From Actinospica acidithermotolerans (GTDB taxonomy: Bacteria > Actinomycetota > Actinomycetes > Streptomycetales > Catenulisporaceae), in the NCBI RefSeq assembly GCF_018139625.1, contig NZ_JAGSOH010000007.1:47579-111578 (forward strand): a DNA stretch of 64,000 nucleotides. Direction: 5' to 3'. The notes beneath the pieces are model-generated. The model was given only the letters and a program-made list of their open reading frames with translations. It made no database searches and was not told the DNA's origin. The position numbers and the translations under genes were made by a program. Numbering within the stretch: the first letter of the stretch is position 1; each line of letters opens with the position of its first letter. Shown here piece by piece: positions 1-10,031 of the stretch.

Positions 1-193
1 CGGGCGCGGCGGGGCCCCCGCCCGTCGCGAACGCCCTGTGCTCGCGGATGACCTCCATCGCAACCACCTCGGCATTCCGGCGCATTCTCCCGCGTTCTCC
101 TGGATTCTCCCGGATTAACCCCGGAGATGTACGCCTTTTTCCAAGACTAATCCCGGCCCGGGCCGCCGGGAAGCGGTTCGGCCGTGCCGCCGG
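1..193. other. Upstream flank, no gene supported
   Basis: I see no convincing gene here. Around 88-118 there are three short TTCTCC-containing near-repeats followed by a less GC-rich patch ending near 150. The stretch leads into the regulatory box and the first V-ATPase gene. Confidence 0.4.
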
Positions 194-207
194 GGGACCT
201 TCGGCCC
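194..207 (+). promoter_or_regulatory. DevR-like box before V-ATPase operon
   Basis: GGGAC-CTTC-GGCCC, matching the half-sites repeated throughout the window. It lies 29 bp before the first ATPase start codon, so it probably drives the whole nine-gene operon. The identification rests on recurrence and resemblance to the DevR core. Confidence 0.65.
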
Positions 208-235
208 TAGAGCGCCGCGACGCCCGCGGCCGACG

Positions 236-718
236 ATGGGTGCGATGGCCGAGGACGGCGAGGAGGTCACGGTGGCCGTGTTCCTGCACGCGGTGCTCGC
301 GCGGTTCCGGCCGGTGGCGGTGCCTGGAGCGCCGACCGGCGCGGTGCCCGCGGACCGCGCGGCACAGCGCGCGGCCGAGCTCGAACCAGTCTTCGCCTCC
401 CTGGACGGCGCGGTCGCGGAGGCGGCCGCGGTGCGCGCGCGGGCCGAGGCGCGGGCGGCGGCGATCCGCGCCGACGGGCTGCGCGAGGCCGAAGCCGTCA
501 TCCGGGCGGCCCGGGAACGTCAGGCCGCTGAGAGCGAGCAGGCCGTCCGGCGCGCTCGGCGCGATGCCGGCGAGTACTGCGATGCGCTTCTCGCCCGTTC
601 GCGGCAACGAGCCGCGTCGATACGCGAACAGGCCGAACCGCACGTGAACGCGTTCGCCGACGAGGTCGTGGACCGTGTCGTACGGGGGCTGACTCAGAAC
701 TCGGAGCCGCCGCGATGA
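236..718 (+). CDS. V/A-type ATPase peripheral stalk subunit (G/H/E-like)
   Basis: A 160-residue Ala/Arg/Glu-rich protein. Residues about 50-135 form a long continuous helix typical of V/A-ATPase peripheral stalk proteins, which tie the catalytic head to membrane subunit I. No catalytic motif is present. It is first in the operon and its stop overlaps the subunit C start by 4 bp (ATGA). A second ATG three codons downstream is an equally possible start. Assignment to G/H rather than to a second E subunit is by position and coiled-coil character only, because sequence identity in this family is low. Confidence 0.7.
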   Translation: MGAMAEDGEEVTVAVFLHAVLARFRPVAVPGAPTGAVPADRAAQRAAELEPVFASLDGAVAEAAAVRARAEARAAAIRADGLREAEAVIRAARERQAAESEQAVRRARRDAGEYCDALLARSRQRAASIREQAEPHVNAFADEVVDRVVRGLTQNSEPPR

Positions 719-1645
719 GCGCGGGGTGGGTCGCCGCGACGGTCCGGGCCAGAGCACTGCTCGAGCGCAGGATCGGATCCGCCGCGACCGGGAACCTGGC
801 CGCGGCCCCGACGTTCCACGCGGCGACCGTCACTCTCGCCGGCACGGCCTACCGCCGCTTCCTGCCGGAGGAACCGAACGCGGCGCAGGCGGAGAGAGCG
901 GTGGACGAGGCCGTTCTGTGGAATCTCCGGGTACTGGCCGGCTGGCTTCCGCGCTCCGGCGCCGCGGCCGTGGGCGTGCTGGTGGCCGACTACGAGATCC
1001 GCAACATCGCCGACAGGCTGCGTGCCCTGGCGGGGGCGCCCGTCCCAGCGCCCTACCGGCTCGGCTCGCTTTCCACCGCGTGGCGGGAAGCGGCCGCGGC
1101 CGATTCGGTCGGCGGGCTCCGGCGCGCGCTCGGCGCCTCGGCTTGGGGCGATCCCGGGGTGGACGACGCCGCCGAGCTGGTCTGCGACCTTCGGCTCAGG
1201 GCGGCGCAACGCCTCGCCGACCTGCACGAGGCCTGCCGCCCCTTGGGGGTGGCCGCCTGCGCTCTCGGCTACGCCCGGCAGCGATTCCTGATCGGCCGCC
1301 GACTCGCCCCGAAGTCCCGCAAGCGGGCCCGCACGCTCCTCGGCGAGCGCGCGGCCGGCGCCGAGAGCTGGCAGGAGTTCGCCGCGCACGTGCCGAAGGC
1401 GACCGCCGGATGGGTCTTGGAAGGGATCGAAGAACCCCGGCAGCTGTGGCGCGCCGAGGAGCGGTGGTGGTCGCGCGCGGAGCAGGACGCCGGGGCACTG
1501 GCCCGCGCGTCCCGGTTCGACCTGGCCTGTCCGCTGGGGTGCGCGCTGCTGCTCCTCGTGGACGCCCGGGCGGTGCGCGGTGCCGTGAACCGCGCCGCGC
1601 GCGGCGCCGACGGGGGCGGCGGGCAGCAGCCGACGGGAGACGACC

Positions 1646-1659
<14 letters not shown>
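715..1659 (+). CDS. ntpC: V/A-type ATPase subunit C (AC39 family)
   Basis: A 314-residue, mostly helical protein of the V_ATPase subunit C/AC39 family. It is the funnel-shaped socket joining the central rotor stalk to the membrane K ring. Support comes from its length (family about 330-350), its helical composition with repeated Arg/Leu/Glu pairs, and its fixed place between the stalk gene and subunit I. The start overlaps the previous stop and its 3' end overlaps subunit I by 14 bp, so translation is probably coupled. Confidence 0.75.
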
Positions 1660-3381
<1,722 letters not shown>

Positions 3382-3385
3382 CGGC

Positions 3386-3613
3386 ATGTCCCGGCACGGA
3401 GTCGTGGTGGCGCTCGGCGAGGAGGAACGCGTCCAGGGCTTCGCTCTGGCGGGTGTGCGCGTCGTGCCCGCGCAGGACGGCACCTCAGTGCTCGAAGCGT
3501 GGCGGGAGCTGGCGCCGGACGCGGTGGTGGTGATCCTGACCCGGAAAGCCGCGCAGGCGCTCGGTACGCGCGTGCGGGATTCGGCCGCACTGACGGTGGT
3601 GTTGCCGCGATGA
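3386..3613 (+). CDS. ntpF: V/A-type ATPase subunit F
   Basis: A 75-residue Rossmann-like small protein of the central stalk subunit F family (usual length about 100). The pattern of alternating beta strands (VVVALGEEE, VRVVPA, DAVVVILT, LTVVLPR) fits the N-terminal half of subunit F. The C-terminal helix, which extends into the head in other systems, is reduced. It lies between K and E, as in archaeal operons, and overlaps E by 4 bp. Confidence 0.75.
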   Translation: MSRHGVVVALGEEERVQGFALAGVRVVPAQDGTSVLEAWRELAPDAVVVILTRKAAQALGTRVRDSAALTVVLPR

Positions 3614-4137
3614 GCGCGAACCTGCGGACTCCGGACACGCAGACGCTGGATCCGGTGCGCGACCGGGCTCTGCTTCGTGCGAGGTCGGATGCCGAGTCCG
3701 TGATCGCCGCCGCGCGTGCCGAGGCGGCCGCCGCCGTCGAATCCGCCCATGCACACGCGACGGCCATCCTCGACCAGGCCCGGGCGGACGGCGAAGCACG
3801 CGGCGCGCTGGAGACCGCCCGGATGCGCTCCGATGCCCGGCGGCACGCGCGGTCGCTCGAATTGGAAGCGGAGAACGACGTGTACGGCGCGGTTCGCGCG
3901 CGGGTGGCGAGCGGAATCAAGGGTCTGCGGCGCCGGCCGGACTACCCGCGACTGCTCGACGCGCTCGGCGCGCGGGCCCTCGAACTGCTCGGTCCGCAGG
4001 CGGAGATCAGGCAGGATCCGAGCGGCGGGATCGTCGCGACGGTGCCGGGCCGACGCGTCGATCTGAGCCTGCCGACGGTCGCCGAACGCGCGATCGAAGG
4101 ACTCGGCGAGGAGGTCTGGGCCCTGTGGACGAGGTGA
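3610..4137 (+). CDS. ntpE: V/A-type ATPase subunit E (peripheral stalk)
   Basis: A 175-residue protein with an N-terminal coiled coil (about residues 20-95, rich in Ala, Arg and Glu heptads). A compact alpha/beta C-terminal part includes the PSGGIVATVPGRRVDLSL strand pair typical of subunit E. It pairs with the G/H-type stalk protein to hold the head static against the rotor. The start is the ATG overlapping the F stop (ATGA). Its own 3' end overlaps the GTG start of subunit A by 13 bp. Confidence 0.85.
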   Translation: MSANLRTPDTQTLDPVRDRALLRARSDAESVIAAARAEAAAAVESAHAHATAILDQARADGEARGALETARMRSDARRHARSLELEAENDVYGAVRARVASGIKGLRRRPDYPRLLDALGARALELLGPQAEIRQDPSGGIVATVPGRRVDLSLPTVAERAIEGLGEEVWALWTR

Positions 4138-5879
4138 CCGGCGCGGTGCGGCGGGTGGCCGGGCCCCTCGTCGAGCTCGACGGGCTTCCCGGCGCGGCCA
4201 TGGCGGAACTGGTGCTGCTCGGCGCGGCGGAGATCCCCGGCGAGGTGGTCTCGATCCGCGGCGGCGTGCTGACCGTGCAAGCCTACGAATACACCGGGGG
4301 ACTCGCCCCCGGCGATCCCGCGCGCTCCCAGGGCCGTCCGCTGTCCGCCGCGCTCGGGCCAGGACTGCTCGGCGGCGTGTTCGACGGGCTGCTGCGGCCG
4401 CTCGCGAACACCGGGATCTGGCTCGGCGCGCCGGCCGCAACACCGGGCCCGGCCGCGGCCGAGCGGGTCTGGCGGTTCACCCCGGCGGCCAAGCCGGGCG
4501 ATCTCGTCGCGCCGGGCCACCGGCTCGGCTCGGTGGCGGCGGCCCGCGCCGTCGAGCACCGGATCCTGGTGCCGCCCGGCCCCGATCCGGGCGTGACCCG
4601 GCGGGTGGACAGGATCGCGCCCGCCGGCGAGTACCCCGCCGACGCGGTCGTCGCCGAGGTCGGCGGCGTTCCCGTCGCCGTCACCGAGCACTGGCCGGTC
4701 CGGCGCCCGCGGCCGGTCGCCCGGCGGGTCGACGCGAACGCGCTGCTGCACACCGGTCAGCGGGCGCTCGACCTGCTGTTCCCGATCGCGAAGGGCGGCA
4801 CGGCCGCGGTGCCAGGCGGCTTCGGCACCGGGAAGACGGTGCTGCTCCAGCAGATCGCCAAGTGGTGCGACGCCGACGTCATCGTCTACGTCGGCTGCGG
4901 CGAGCGCGGCAACGAGATGGCCGAGGTCGTCGACGAGCTCTCCCGGCTCGAGGACCCGCGCACCGGGGGCCGGCTCGCCGAGCGCACCGTGGTGATCGCC
5001 AACACGTCGAACATGCCGATGATGGCCCGGGAGGCAAGCGTCTACACGGGCGTCTGCGTGGCCGAGTACTTCCGCGACATGGGCCACGACGTCGTGGTCA
5101 TCGCGGATTCGACCTCCCGCTGGGCCGAGGCGCTGCGCGAGTTCGCGTCCCGGTCGGGCGCGCTCCCGGCCGAGGAGGGGTTCCCGGCGAACCTGGCCTC
5201 CGCGCTCGCCGCGTTCTACGAGCGGGCCGGGGCGGTGCAGACCCTCGGCGGAGAGCGCGGCTCGGTCACCGTGATCGGCGCGGTCTCCCCGCCCGGCGGC
5301 GACCTGGCCGAGCCGGTGACCGTGCACACCGAGCGCGTCGTGCGGGCGCGCTGGACGCTCGACCGCGACCTCGCCTACGCGCGGCACTACCCGGCCGTCT
5401 CCTGGGCCGAGTCGTTCTCCCGGGACGCCGCCGCGCTGGCCGAGGACGCCGCCGCGCCCGGCGGAGAAGATCTCAGCTCCCTGCGGAACCGGCTGGCGCG
5501 CATCCTGTCCCGGGCGGACCGGCTCGTCGACCTCGTCGACCTGGTCGGCATCGCCGCGCTGCCGCCCGCCGAGCGGATGGACGTGCTCGCCGGGCGGCTC
5601 GTGCGCGAGGGCGTCCTGCAGCAGAGCGCCCTGTCCGAGGCCGACGCGCACAGCCCGGCCGCGAAGACGGCCGCCCTGGTCGAGGCGGTCCTCGACGTCA
5701 TCGACGCCTGCGACAGGGCGGCGCAGACCGCCGGACCCGCCGCCGTCGAGGGCGTCGACTTCGGCCCGCTGCTGCGCGCCCGCGACGAGGCCGGCCCCGA
5801 GAACCTCGACGCGGTATTCGCCCGGCGCGACCGCGTCCTCGGCGCGCTCGCCGATCTGGCCGGGGAGGCGGCGCGATGA
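4125..5879 (+). CDS. ntpA: V/A-type ATPase catalytic subunit A
   Basis: Catalytic ATP-hydrolysing/synthesising subunit, 584 residues, close to family length. The Walker A P-loop GGFGTGKT is at residues 231-238 and the catalytic GERGNEM switch follows at about 259-265. The non-homologous insertion domain expected before the P-loop is present. The [19 protein letters not shown] segment and later PAEEGFPA match the conserved nucleotide-site strand and loop. It starts with GTG inside the end of subunit E and overlaps subunit B by 4 bp. This is one of the clearest calls in the window. Confidence 0.97.
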   Translation: MDEVTGAVRRVAGPLVELDGLPGAAMAELVLLGAAEIPGEVVSIRGGVLTVQAYEYTGGLAPGDPARSQGRPLSAALGPGLLGGVFDGLLRPLANTGIWLGAPAATPGPAAAERVWRFTPAAKPGDLVAPGHRLGSVAAARAVEHRILVPPGPDPGVTRRVDRIAPAGEYPADAVVAEVGGVPVAVTEHWPVRRPRPVARRVDANALLHTGQRALDLLFPIAKGGTAAVPGGFGTGKTVLLQQIAKWCDADVIVYVGCGERGNEMAEVVDELSRLEDPRTGGRLAERTVVIANTSNMPMMAREASVYTGVCVAEYFRDMGHDVVVIADSTSRWAEALREFASRSGALPAEEGFPANLASALAAFYERAGAVQTLGGERGSVTVIGAVSPPGGDLAEPVTVHTERVVRARWTLDRDLAYARHYPAVSWAESFSRDAAALAEDAAAPGGEDLSSLRNRLARILSRADRLVDLVDLVGIAALPPAERMDVLAGRLVREGVLQQSALSEADAHSPAAKTAALVEAVLDVIDACDRAAQTAGPAAVEGVDFGPLLRARDEAGPENLDAVFARRDRVLGALADLAGEAAR

Positions 5880-7264
5880 CGACGGGCACGCAGTGGCCGG
5901 ATGCCGAGTTCACCTCGGTGGCTTCGCTGCGCGGTCCGCTGATGGCCGTGACCGGCGTGCGGGGCGTCGGATTCGACGAGTACGTGCGCATCACCGAGGA
6001 CGGTTCCGGGACGCGGCGGTACGGAACGGTCGTGGAAGTGGACGGCGACACGGCCGTCGTCCAGGTGCTCGAGGGCACGTCGGGTCTCAGCCAGGCGGCC
6101 CGCGTGGCGTTCGCCGGGGCGCCGCTGCGCATCCCGGTCGGCCCCGGCTGGCTGGGCCGGATCTGCGACGGGCGCGGCGGGCCGACGGACGGCGGGCCGC
6201 CGGTCTTCGGCGCGCGCACCGCGCCGGTCAACGGATTCCCGATGAACCCGACCCGGCGCGAGCCGCCGGCGGAGCCGGTGCTGACCGGCGTGCGCTGCAT
6301 CGACTCGCTCGCCACCCTCGTGCGCGGCCAGAAGCTGCCGGTCTTCTCCGTGCCCGGCCTGCCGCACCTCGAGCTCGCCACCCAGATCGCCGCGCAGGCG
6401 ACCGCGGGCGACGAGGCCTTCTGCGTCGTGTTCGCCGGCATGGACCTCACGCACGCCGACGCCGCTTACGTGCGCGACGCCCTCGAGGAGCGGGCCGCCG
6501 CCGGAGAGCTGACCCTGCTGGTCAACACCTCCGACGCGCCCGTGCTCGAACGCATCCTGACACCGCGGATCGCGCTCACCGTCGCCGAGGACCTCGCCTT
6601 CGCCGAGGGGCGGCACGTGCTGGTCGTGCTGGTGGACATGACGAGCTACGCCGAGGCGCTGCGCGAGGTGTCGGCAGCCCGGGACGAGATCCCGGCCCGC
6701 CGGGCGTATCCCGGCTACCTCTACAGCGATCTCGCGTCGCTCTACGAGCGCTGCGGGCGGATCCGCGGCGCGCCGGGATCGGTGACGATCCTGCCGGTGC
6801 TGACGATGCCGGGCGGCGACATCACCCACCCCGTGCCCGATCTGACCGGATACATCACCGAGGGCCAGATCGTCCTGTCGCCGGAGGTCGCCGCCCGCGG
6901 CGTCTACCCGCCGATCGACCCGCTCTCCTCGCTCTCCCGGCTGATGCGGCACGGCGCCGGGCCGGGACGCACCGCGCCCGAGCACCTTCCGCTCGCCGCC
7001 CAGCTCCTCGCGGCGCTGGCCAGGGCCCGCCAGGTGCGCGACCTCGCCGACCTCGTCGGCGCCGACGCGCTCGGCCCGACGGACCGCCACTACCTCGACT
7101 TCCAGGACGAGTTCGAGCACCGCCTCGTCGACCAGGGCCGCACCGAACGATGCCCGCTCGCGCAGGCCCTGGAGCGATGCCGCCAGGTCGCGCTGACTCT
7201 GCCGCGCTCGGAACTGACGATGCTGCCCGAGTCCCTCCTCGACGCCGGGGCGGCGGAGCCATGA
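5876..7264 (+). CDS. ntpB: V/A-type ATPase regulatory subunit B
   Basis: Non-catalytic nucleotide-binding subunit, 462 residues. As expected for B, the P-loop is replaced by VPGLPHLELATQIA, and the family motifs VVLVDMTSYAEALREVSAAR and PARRAYPGYLYSDLASLYER are intact. It alternates with A in the hexameric head. The start ATG overlaps the A stop and its end overlaps D by 4 bp. Presence of both A and B with B-specific substitutions separates this enzyme from the F-type ATP synthase. Confidence 0.97.
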   Translation: MTTGTQWPDAEFTSVASLRGPLMAVTGVRGVGFDEYVRITEDGSGTRRYGTVVEVDGDTAVVQVLEGTSGLSQAARVAFAGAPLRIPVGPGWLGRICDGRGGPTDGGPPVFGARTAPVNGFPMNPTRREPPAEPVLTGVRCIDSLATLVRGQKLPVFSVPGLPHLELATQIAAQATAGDEAFCVVFAGMDLTHADAAYVRDALEERAAAGELTLLVNTSDAPVLERILTPRIALTVAEDLAFAEGRHVLVVLVDMTSYAEALREVSAARDEIPARRAYPGYLYSDLASLYERCGRIRGAPGSVTILPVLTMPGGDITHPVPDLTGYITEGQIVLSPEVAARGVYPPIDPLSSLSRLMRHGAGPGRTAPEHLPLAAQLLAALARARQVRDLADLVGADALGPTDRHYLDFQDEFEHRLVDQGRTERCPLAQALERCRQVALTLPRSELTMLPESLLDAGAAEP

Positions 7265-7938
7265 CGAAGATCCGCGTACCGCCGGGCCGGGCCGGCCGGC
7301 TCCGCCTGCGCCGCAGGCTCGACGCCGCGCAGCGCGGCGCGGACCTGCTGGAGCGCAAGCTCCATGCCCTCCTGGAGGAGCAGCGCGCCCGGCACCGCGC
7401 TGCCGAGGCGAGCACCCGCGCCTGGATCGAAGCCGCACGCGAAGCGGACAGGTGGCTCGACCGCGCGCTCGCCGCCGAGGGACGCGGCGGGCTCCACCGC
7501 TGCGCGCCGACGGACGCCGCGCACACCACCGTCCGCGAGACGGTGTCCATGGGTGTGCGTATGCCCGGCGATGCCGAGTACGAGCCGCCGCCGCCGGACG
7601 CGCTCGGCGCGCCCGATCCGGAGACCGCGGCACTCGCATGCGCGCGCAGCGCCTACCTCGACGCCGCCCGCGCGGCGGTGGCGGCCGCCGCGGACCAGGC
7701 GGCGGTGCGCATCGTGGACGACGCGGTCACCGCGACGCGCCGCCAGGTCCGAACCCTCCAGCGGCACTGGATCCCCGCGCTGCGCGAGAGCCTCGCCCTG
7801 CTCGAGCTGAGCCTCGAGCAGGCCGACTTCGAGGACGGCCTGCGGCGCCGGCACCTCGGCGCGGACACGGGACGAAGGACCCGGGTGGACGCGCCCGATC
7901 GGCGCGAGAATGCGAACAGTCAAGGCAATCGGTTGTAA
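7261..7938 (+). CDS. ntpD: V/A-type ATPase subunit D (central rotor)
   Basis: A 225-residue coiled-coil rotor shaft. It begins with the family signature (TKIRVPPGRAGRLRLRRRLD, corresponding to the V-PT-K-.-L-..L..RL motif) and ends with a second long helix. The start ATG overlaps the B stop. The last 25 codons look non-conserved and contain a DevR-like box, so the functional protein may effectively end near residue 200. It is the last gene of the ATPase operon. Confidence 0.9.
   Translation: MTKIRVPPGRAGRLRLRRRLDAAQRGADLLERKLHALLEEQRARHRAAEASTRAWIEAAREADRWLDRALAAEGRGGLHRCAPTDAAHTTVRETVSMGVRMPGDAEYEPPPPDALGAPDPETAALACARSAYLDAARAAVAAAADQAAVRIVDDAVTATRRQVRTLQRHWIPALRESLALLELSLEQADFEDGLRRRHLGADTGRRTRVDAPDRRENANSQGNRL
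7869..7882 (+). promoter_or_regulatory. DevR-like box inside 3' end of ntpD
   Basis: GGGAC-GAAG-GACCC, identical to the box at 30357. It lies within the last codons of the rotor subunit gene, 76 bp before the next start codon, and probably drives the small downstream gene. Confidence 0.6.
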
Positions 7939-7957
7939 TCGGAGCAAGGAGAATGCC

Positions 7958-8134
7958 ATGAACGGGACGCCGGCGGACTCCGGCAAGGCCGGACGGGAAG
8001 CCAAGAACGACGTCGTGAGCCGCGCCGGGCGGGCGAGCGACGCGGCGGAGCGCCGCTACGAGGCCCTGCTGCGCTACATGCGCGGGCTCTACAGCCGGAG
8101 CTCGAAGGAGAGCACGCGCCGGAAGGACACATGA
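7958..8134 (+). CDS. Small basic hypothetical protein
   Basis: A 58-residue hydrophilic protein rich in Arg, Lys and Ala with no membrane segment or cysteine. It has a good ribosome-binding site (AAGGAG, 8 bp before the ATG) and a DevR-like box 76 bp upstream, so it is probably a real member of the island. I do not recognise a family. A helical nucleic-acid-binding or adaptor role is possible from charge alone. Confidence 0.5.
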   Translation: MNGTPADSGKAGREAKNDVVSRAGRASDAAERRYEALLRYMRGLYSRSSKESTRRKDT

Positions 8135-8144
8135 CCTTCGACCC
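8131..8144 (+). promoter_or_regulatory. Weak DevR-like box before DUF1918 gene
   Basis: ATGAC-CTTC-GACCC. Only the inner half-site bases are kept, but the CTTC core and the 70-bp distance to the next start match stronger boxes. Confidence 0.35.
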
Positions 8145-8214
8145 TGGCCGGACCCTCAGGGCGGTGATTGCATGAGGGTGATGGAAGGACGCTGAGACGA
8201 GACGGGAGACGACG

Positions 8215-8418
8215 GTGAAGGCGAAGGTCGGAGACAGGCTGGTGATCATGTCCCAGCACCTCGACGAGCGGGTGAGCGAGGGCGAGATCCTCGAGGTGCG
8301 CGGCGCGGACGGGGAGCCGCCGTTCCTGGTGCGCTGGGAGGAGAACGGCCACGAGGCGCTCGTCTTCCCCGGCCCGGACGCGCACGTCGTGCCCTATGAG
8401 CACCCCGCGCCCGCCTGA
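8215..8418 (+). CDS. DUF1918 domain protein
   Basis: A 67-residue protein spanning a whole DUF1918 domain: VGDRLVI, GEILEVRG.DG.PPFLVRWE, HEALVFPGPDA. The fold is an SH3-like small barrel common in actinomycetes, often beside stress and dormancy genes; its biochemical role is unknown. It starts at GTG after a purine-rich leader. It sits between a possible DevR-like box and the phosphoribosyltransferase gene, 33 bp from the latter, and may be cotranscribed with it. Confidence 0.85.
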   Translation: MKAKVGDRLVIMSQHLDERVSEGEILEVRGADGEPPFLVRWEENGHEALVFPGPDAHVVPYEHPAPA

Positions 8419-8451
8419 GCGGCGGCGCGGCGAAGCCGGGAGATGAGGATC

Positions 8452-9108
8452 ATGACGTTCGCCCACCGCGCCGAGGCGGGCAGGCGGCTGGCCGCGCTCG
8501 TCGCGCGCCGGTGCCTCGAGGACGTGGTCGTACTCGGCCTGCCGCGCGGCGGCATGCCGGTCGCGGCCGAGGTCGCCGCGGTGCTGCGCGCCCCGCTCGA
8601 CGTGCTCCCGGTTCGCCGGCTCACCGTCCCGTCCCGTCCGGAGCTCGCCTTCGGCGCGATCGGCGAGGACGGGCTTCGCGTGATCAATCGAGCCGCCGTG
8701 CGCTCGCTGCGCCTGAACCCCGAGGAGATCGCGGCGGTCGAGGTCCGCGAGCGCGCGGAACTCGTCCGGCTCTCGCACCGGTACCGGGACGGCGGCGCAC
8801 CCCTGTCGCTCGAAGGCCGGACCGCGGTCATCGTGGACGACGGCGTCTCCACCGGCGCGACGGCGCACGCCGCCTGCCTGATCGCCCGGCAGCGCGGAGC
8901 GGAGAGCGTGGTGCTGGCCGTGCCGGTCGCACCGCGCGGGTGGACGCGCCGGCTTCGGGAGGTCGCCGACGACCTGATCTGCCTCGACGAACCGCGGCGC
9001 TTCTACGCCGTCGGCCAGTTCTACGACGACTTCCCGGCCACGACCGACGAAGAGGTCCGCGGCATCCTGCGCCAGGCCGGGGAGGCGCTCGACCGCGTCG
9101 CGCCCTAG
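8452..9108 (+). CDS. Phosphoribosyltransferase-family protein
   Basis: A 218-residue type I phosphoribosyltransferase fold. The PRPP-binding loop VIVDDGVSTGAT is at about residues 124-135, preceded by the GLPRGGMPVAAEVA loop near residue 25. This subfamily matches the phosphoribosyltransferase domain of the mycobacterial DevR-regulon protein Rv2030c and of Rv0571c; the substrate is unknown. I chose the second ATG because GGGAG lies 9 bp upstream. The first ATG (8443) abuts that site and would add three residues. Confidence 0.85.
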   Translation: MTFAHRAEAGRRLAALVARRCLEDVVVLGLPRGGMPVAAEVAAVLRAPLDVLPVRRLTVPSRPELAFGAIGEDGLRVINRAAVRSLRLNPEEIAAVEVRERAELVRLSHRYRDGGAPLSLEGRTAVIVDDGVSTGATAHAACLIARQRGAESVVLAVPVAPRGWTRRLREVADDLICLDEPRRFYAVGQFYDDFPATTDEEVRGILRQAGEALDRVAP

Positions 9109-9407
9109 GCCGGCGTCGGTCGGCTGGCGGCATCTAACGCGACCTCAGATACGCCCGGCGCAGCTCGTCGGCGCCCCACACGATGAACGGGAACGGCGCC
9201 AAGCGGCTCGCGGGGATCGGCGGTCGTCCGCTGGACGGGGACCGACCTGCGCGGCGGGTGCCGCGGCCTGGCGATCGCGCGCGGCATGGGCTGGCTCCGT
9301 TCGCACGGGTTCGGGTGCGGCCACATCCCAGGCTCGGCGAACGCCCTGACGCGTCCTAGGGCCCAACGGCTCTGGATTTCCGGCGCCGCCGGGGTTCGAC
9401 TTGGAGC
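9109..9407. other. Intergenic region, possible decayed coding remnant
   Basis: No intact gene seen. On the minus strand a short open stretch ending in a TAG at 9134-9136 reads like a protein C-terminus (FPFIVWGADELRRAYLR), but it has no start or upstream domain and may be chance. A weak DevR-like box lies near the right edge. Confidence 0.25.
9359..9372 (+). promoter_or_regulatory. Weak DevR-like box before CBS-BON gene
   Basis: GGGCC-CAAC-GGCTC, 35 bp before the CBS-BON start. One half-site is good, the other degenerate. The core CAAC equals that of the strong box at 12468. Confidence 0.4.
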
Positions 9408-10031
9408 ATGAAGCGAACCCGGCTGCAGACGCGCGTACGCGATTTCATGACGTGCCCGGCGCAGGCGACCCCGCCCGGGGCCCCGCTCGAGCAGGTCGCC
9501 GAGCTGCTCGCCGACGGGAGCACCGGCGCGGTCCCGGTCGTCGACGCGGACGGGCTGCTGCTCGGCCTGGTCACCGAGGGCGACCTGCTGCGCGATCCCG
9601 GCCCCCGCGAGCCGGTGGCCGCGGCGGTGATGAGCGCCCCGCTGGTGGCCGTCGGGGCCGACCAGACGGCGGCCGAGGCGGAGGCGCTGATGCTCGGCCA
9701 CCGCGTCCACCACCTGCCGGTCGTCGACCGCTCGGGCCACGTGGTCGGCATGGTCGCCCGCGACGGTGTGGCGAGCGCCCTCGGCGAGGACGAGTCCGAG
9801 CTGCGCACCGAGATCGTCGGCATCGTGCACGCCTGCGGCGGATCCATCCTGGCTCTCGACGTGCACGACGGCGTCGTCCGCCTGCACGCCCGCGTCCCGG
9901 ACATCCAGGCGGCCCGGACCCTCGAGCAGCGCGTGAACGCGGCACCGGGAGTCCGCGTGCTGATTCCGACGACGGAATGGGGCGGAGAGCTCGGCGGACA
10001 GAGCCCCGACCCCGCGGGCGCCGCCTATTGA
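9408..10031 (+). CDS. CBS-pair plus BON domain protein
   Basis: A 207-residue cytosolic protein. CBS motif 1 spans about 10-62 (VPVVDADGLLLGLVTEGDLL) and CBS motif 2 about 70-125 (HLPVVDRSGHVVGMVARDGV), followed by a BON-like C-terminal domain (130-195). CBS pairs bind adenosine nucleotides and BON domains bind hydrophobic or membrane surfaces. The target is unknown. Its stop overlaps the stop of the convergent GH65 gene by 7 bp. The Shine-Dalgarno GGAG is unusually close (1 bp) to the ATG. Confidence 0.85.
   Translation: MKRTRLQTRVRDFMTCPAQATPPGAPLEQVAELLADGSTGAVPVVDADGLLLGLVTEGDLLRDPGPREPVAAAVMSAPLVAVGADQTAAEAEALMLGHRVHHLPVVDRSGHVVGMVARDGVASALGEDESELRTEIVGIVHACGGSILALDVHDGVVRLHARVPDIQAARTLEQRVNAAPGVRVLIPTTEWGGELGGQSPDPAGAAY

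Noticed and set aside
9105..9887. 260-codon minus-strand gene opposite the CBS-BON gene
   Set aside because: Most of it is antisense to a clear CBS-BON coding region and it has no recognisable domain.
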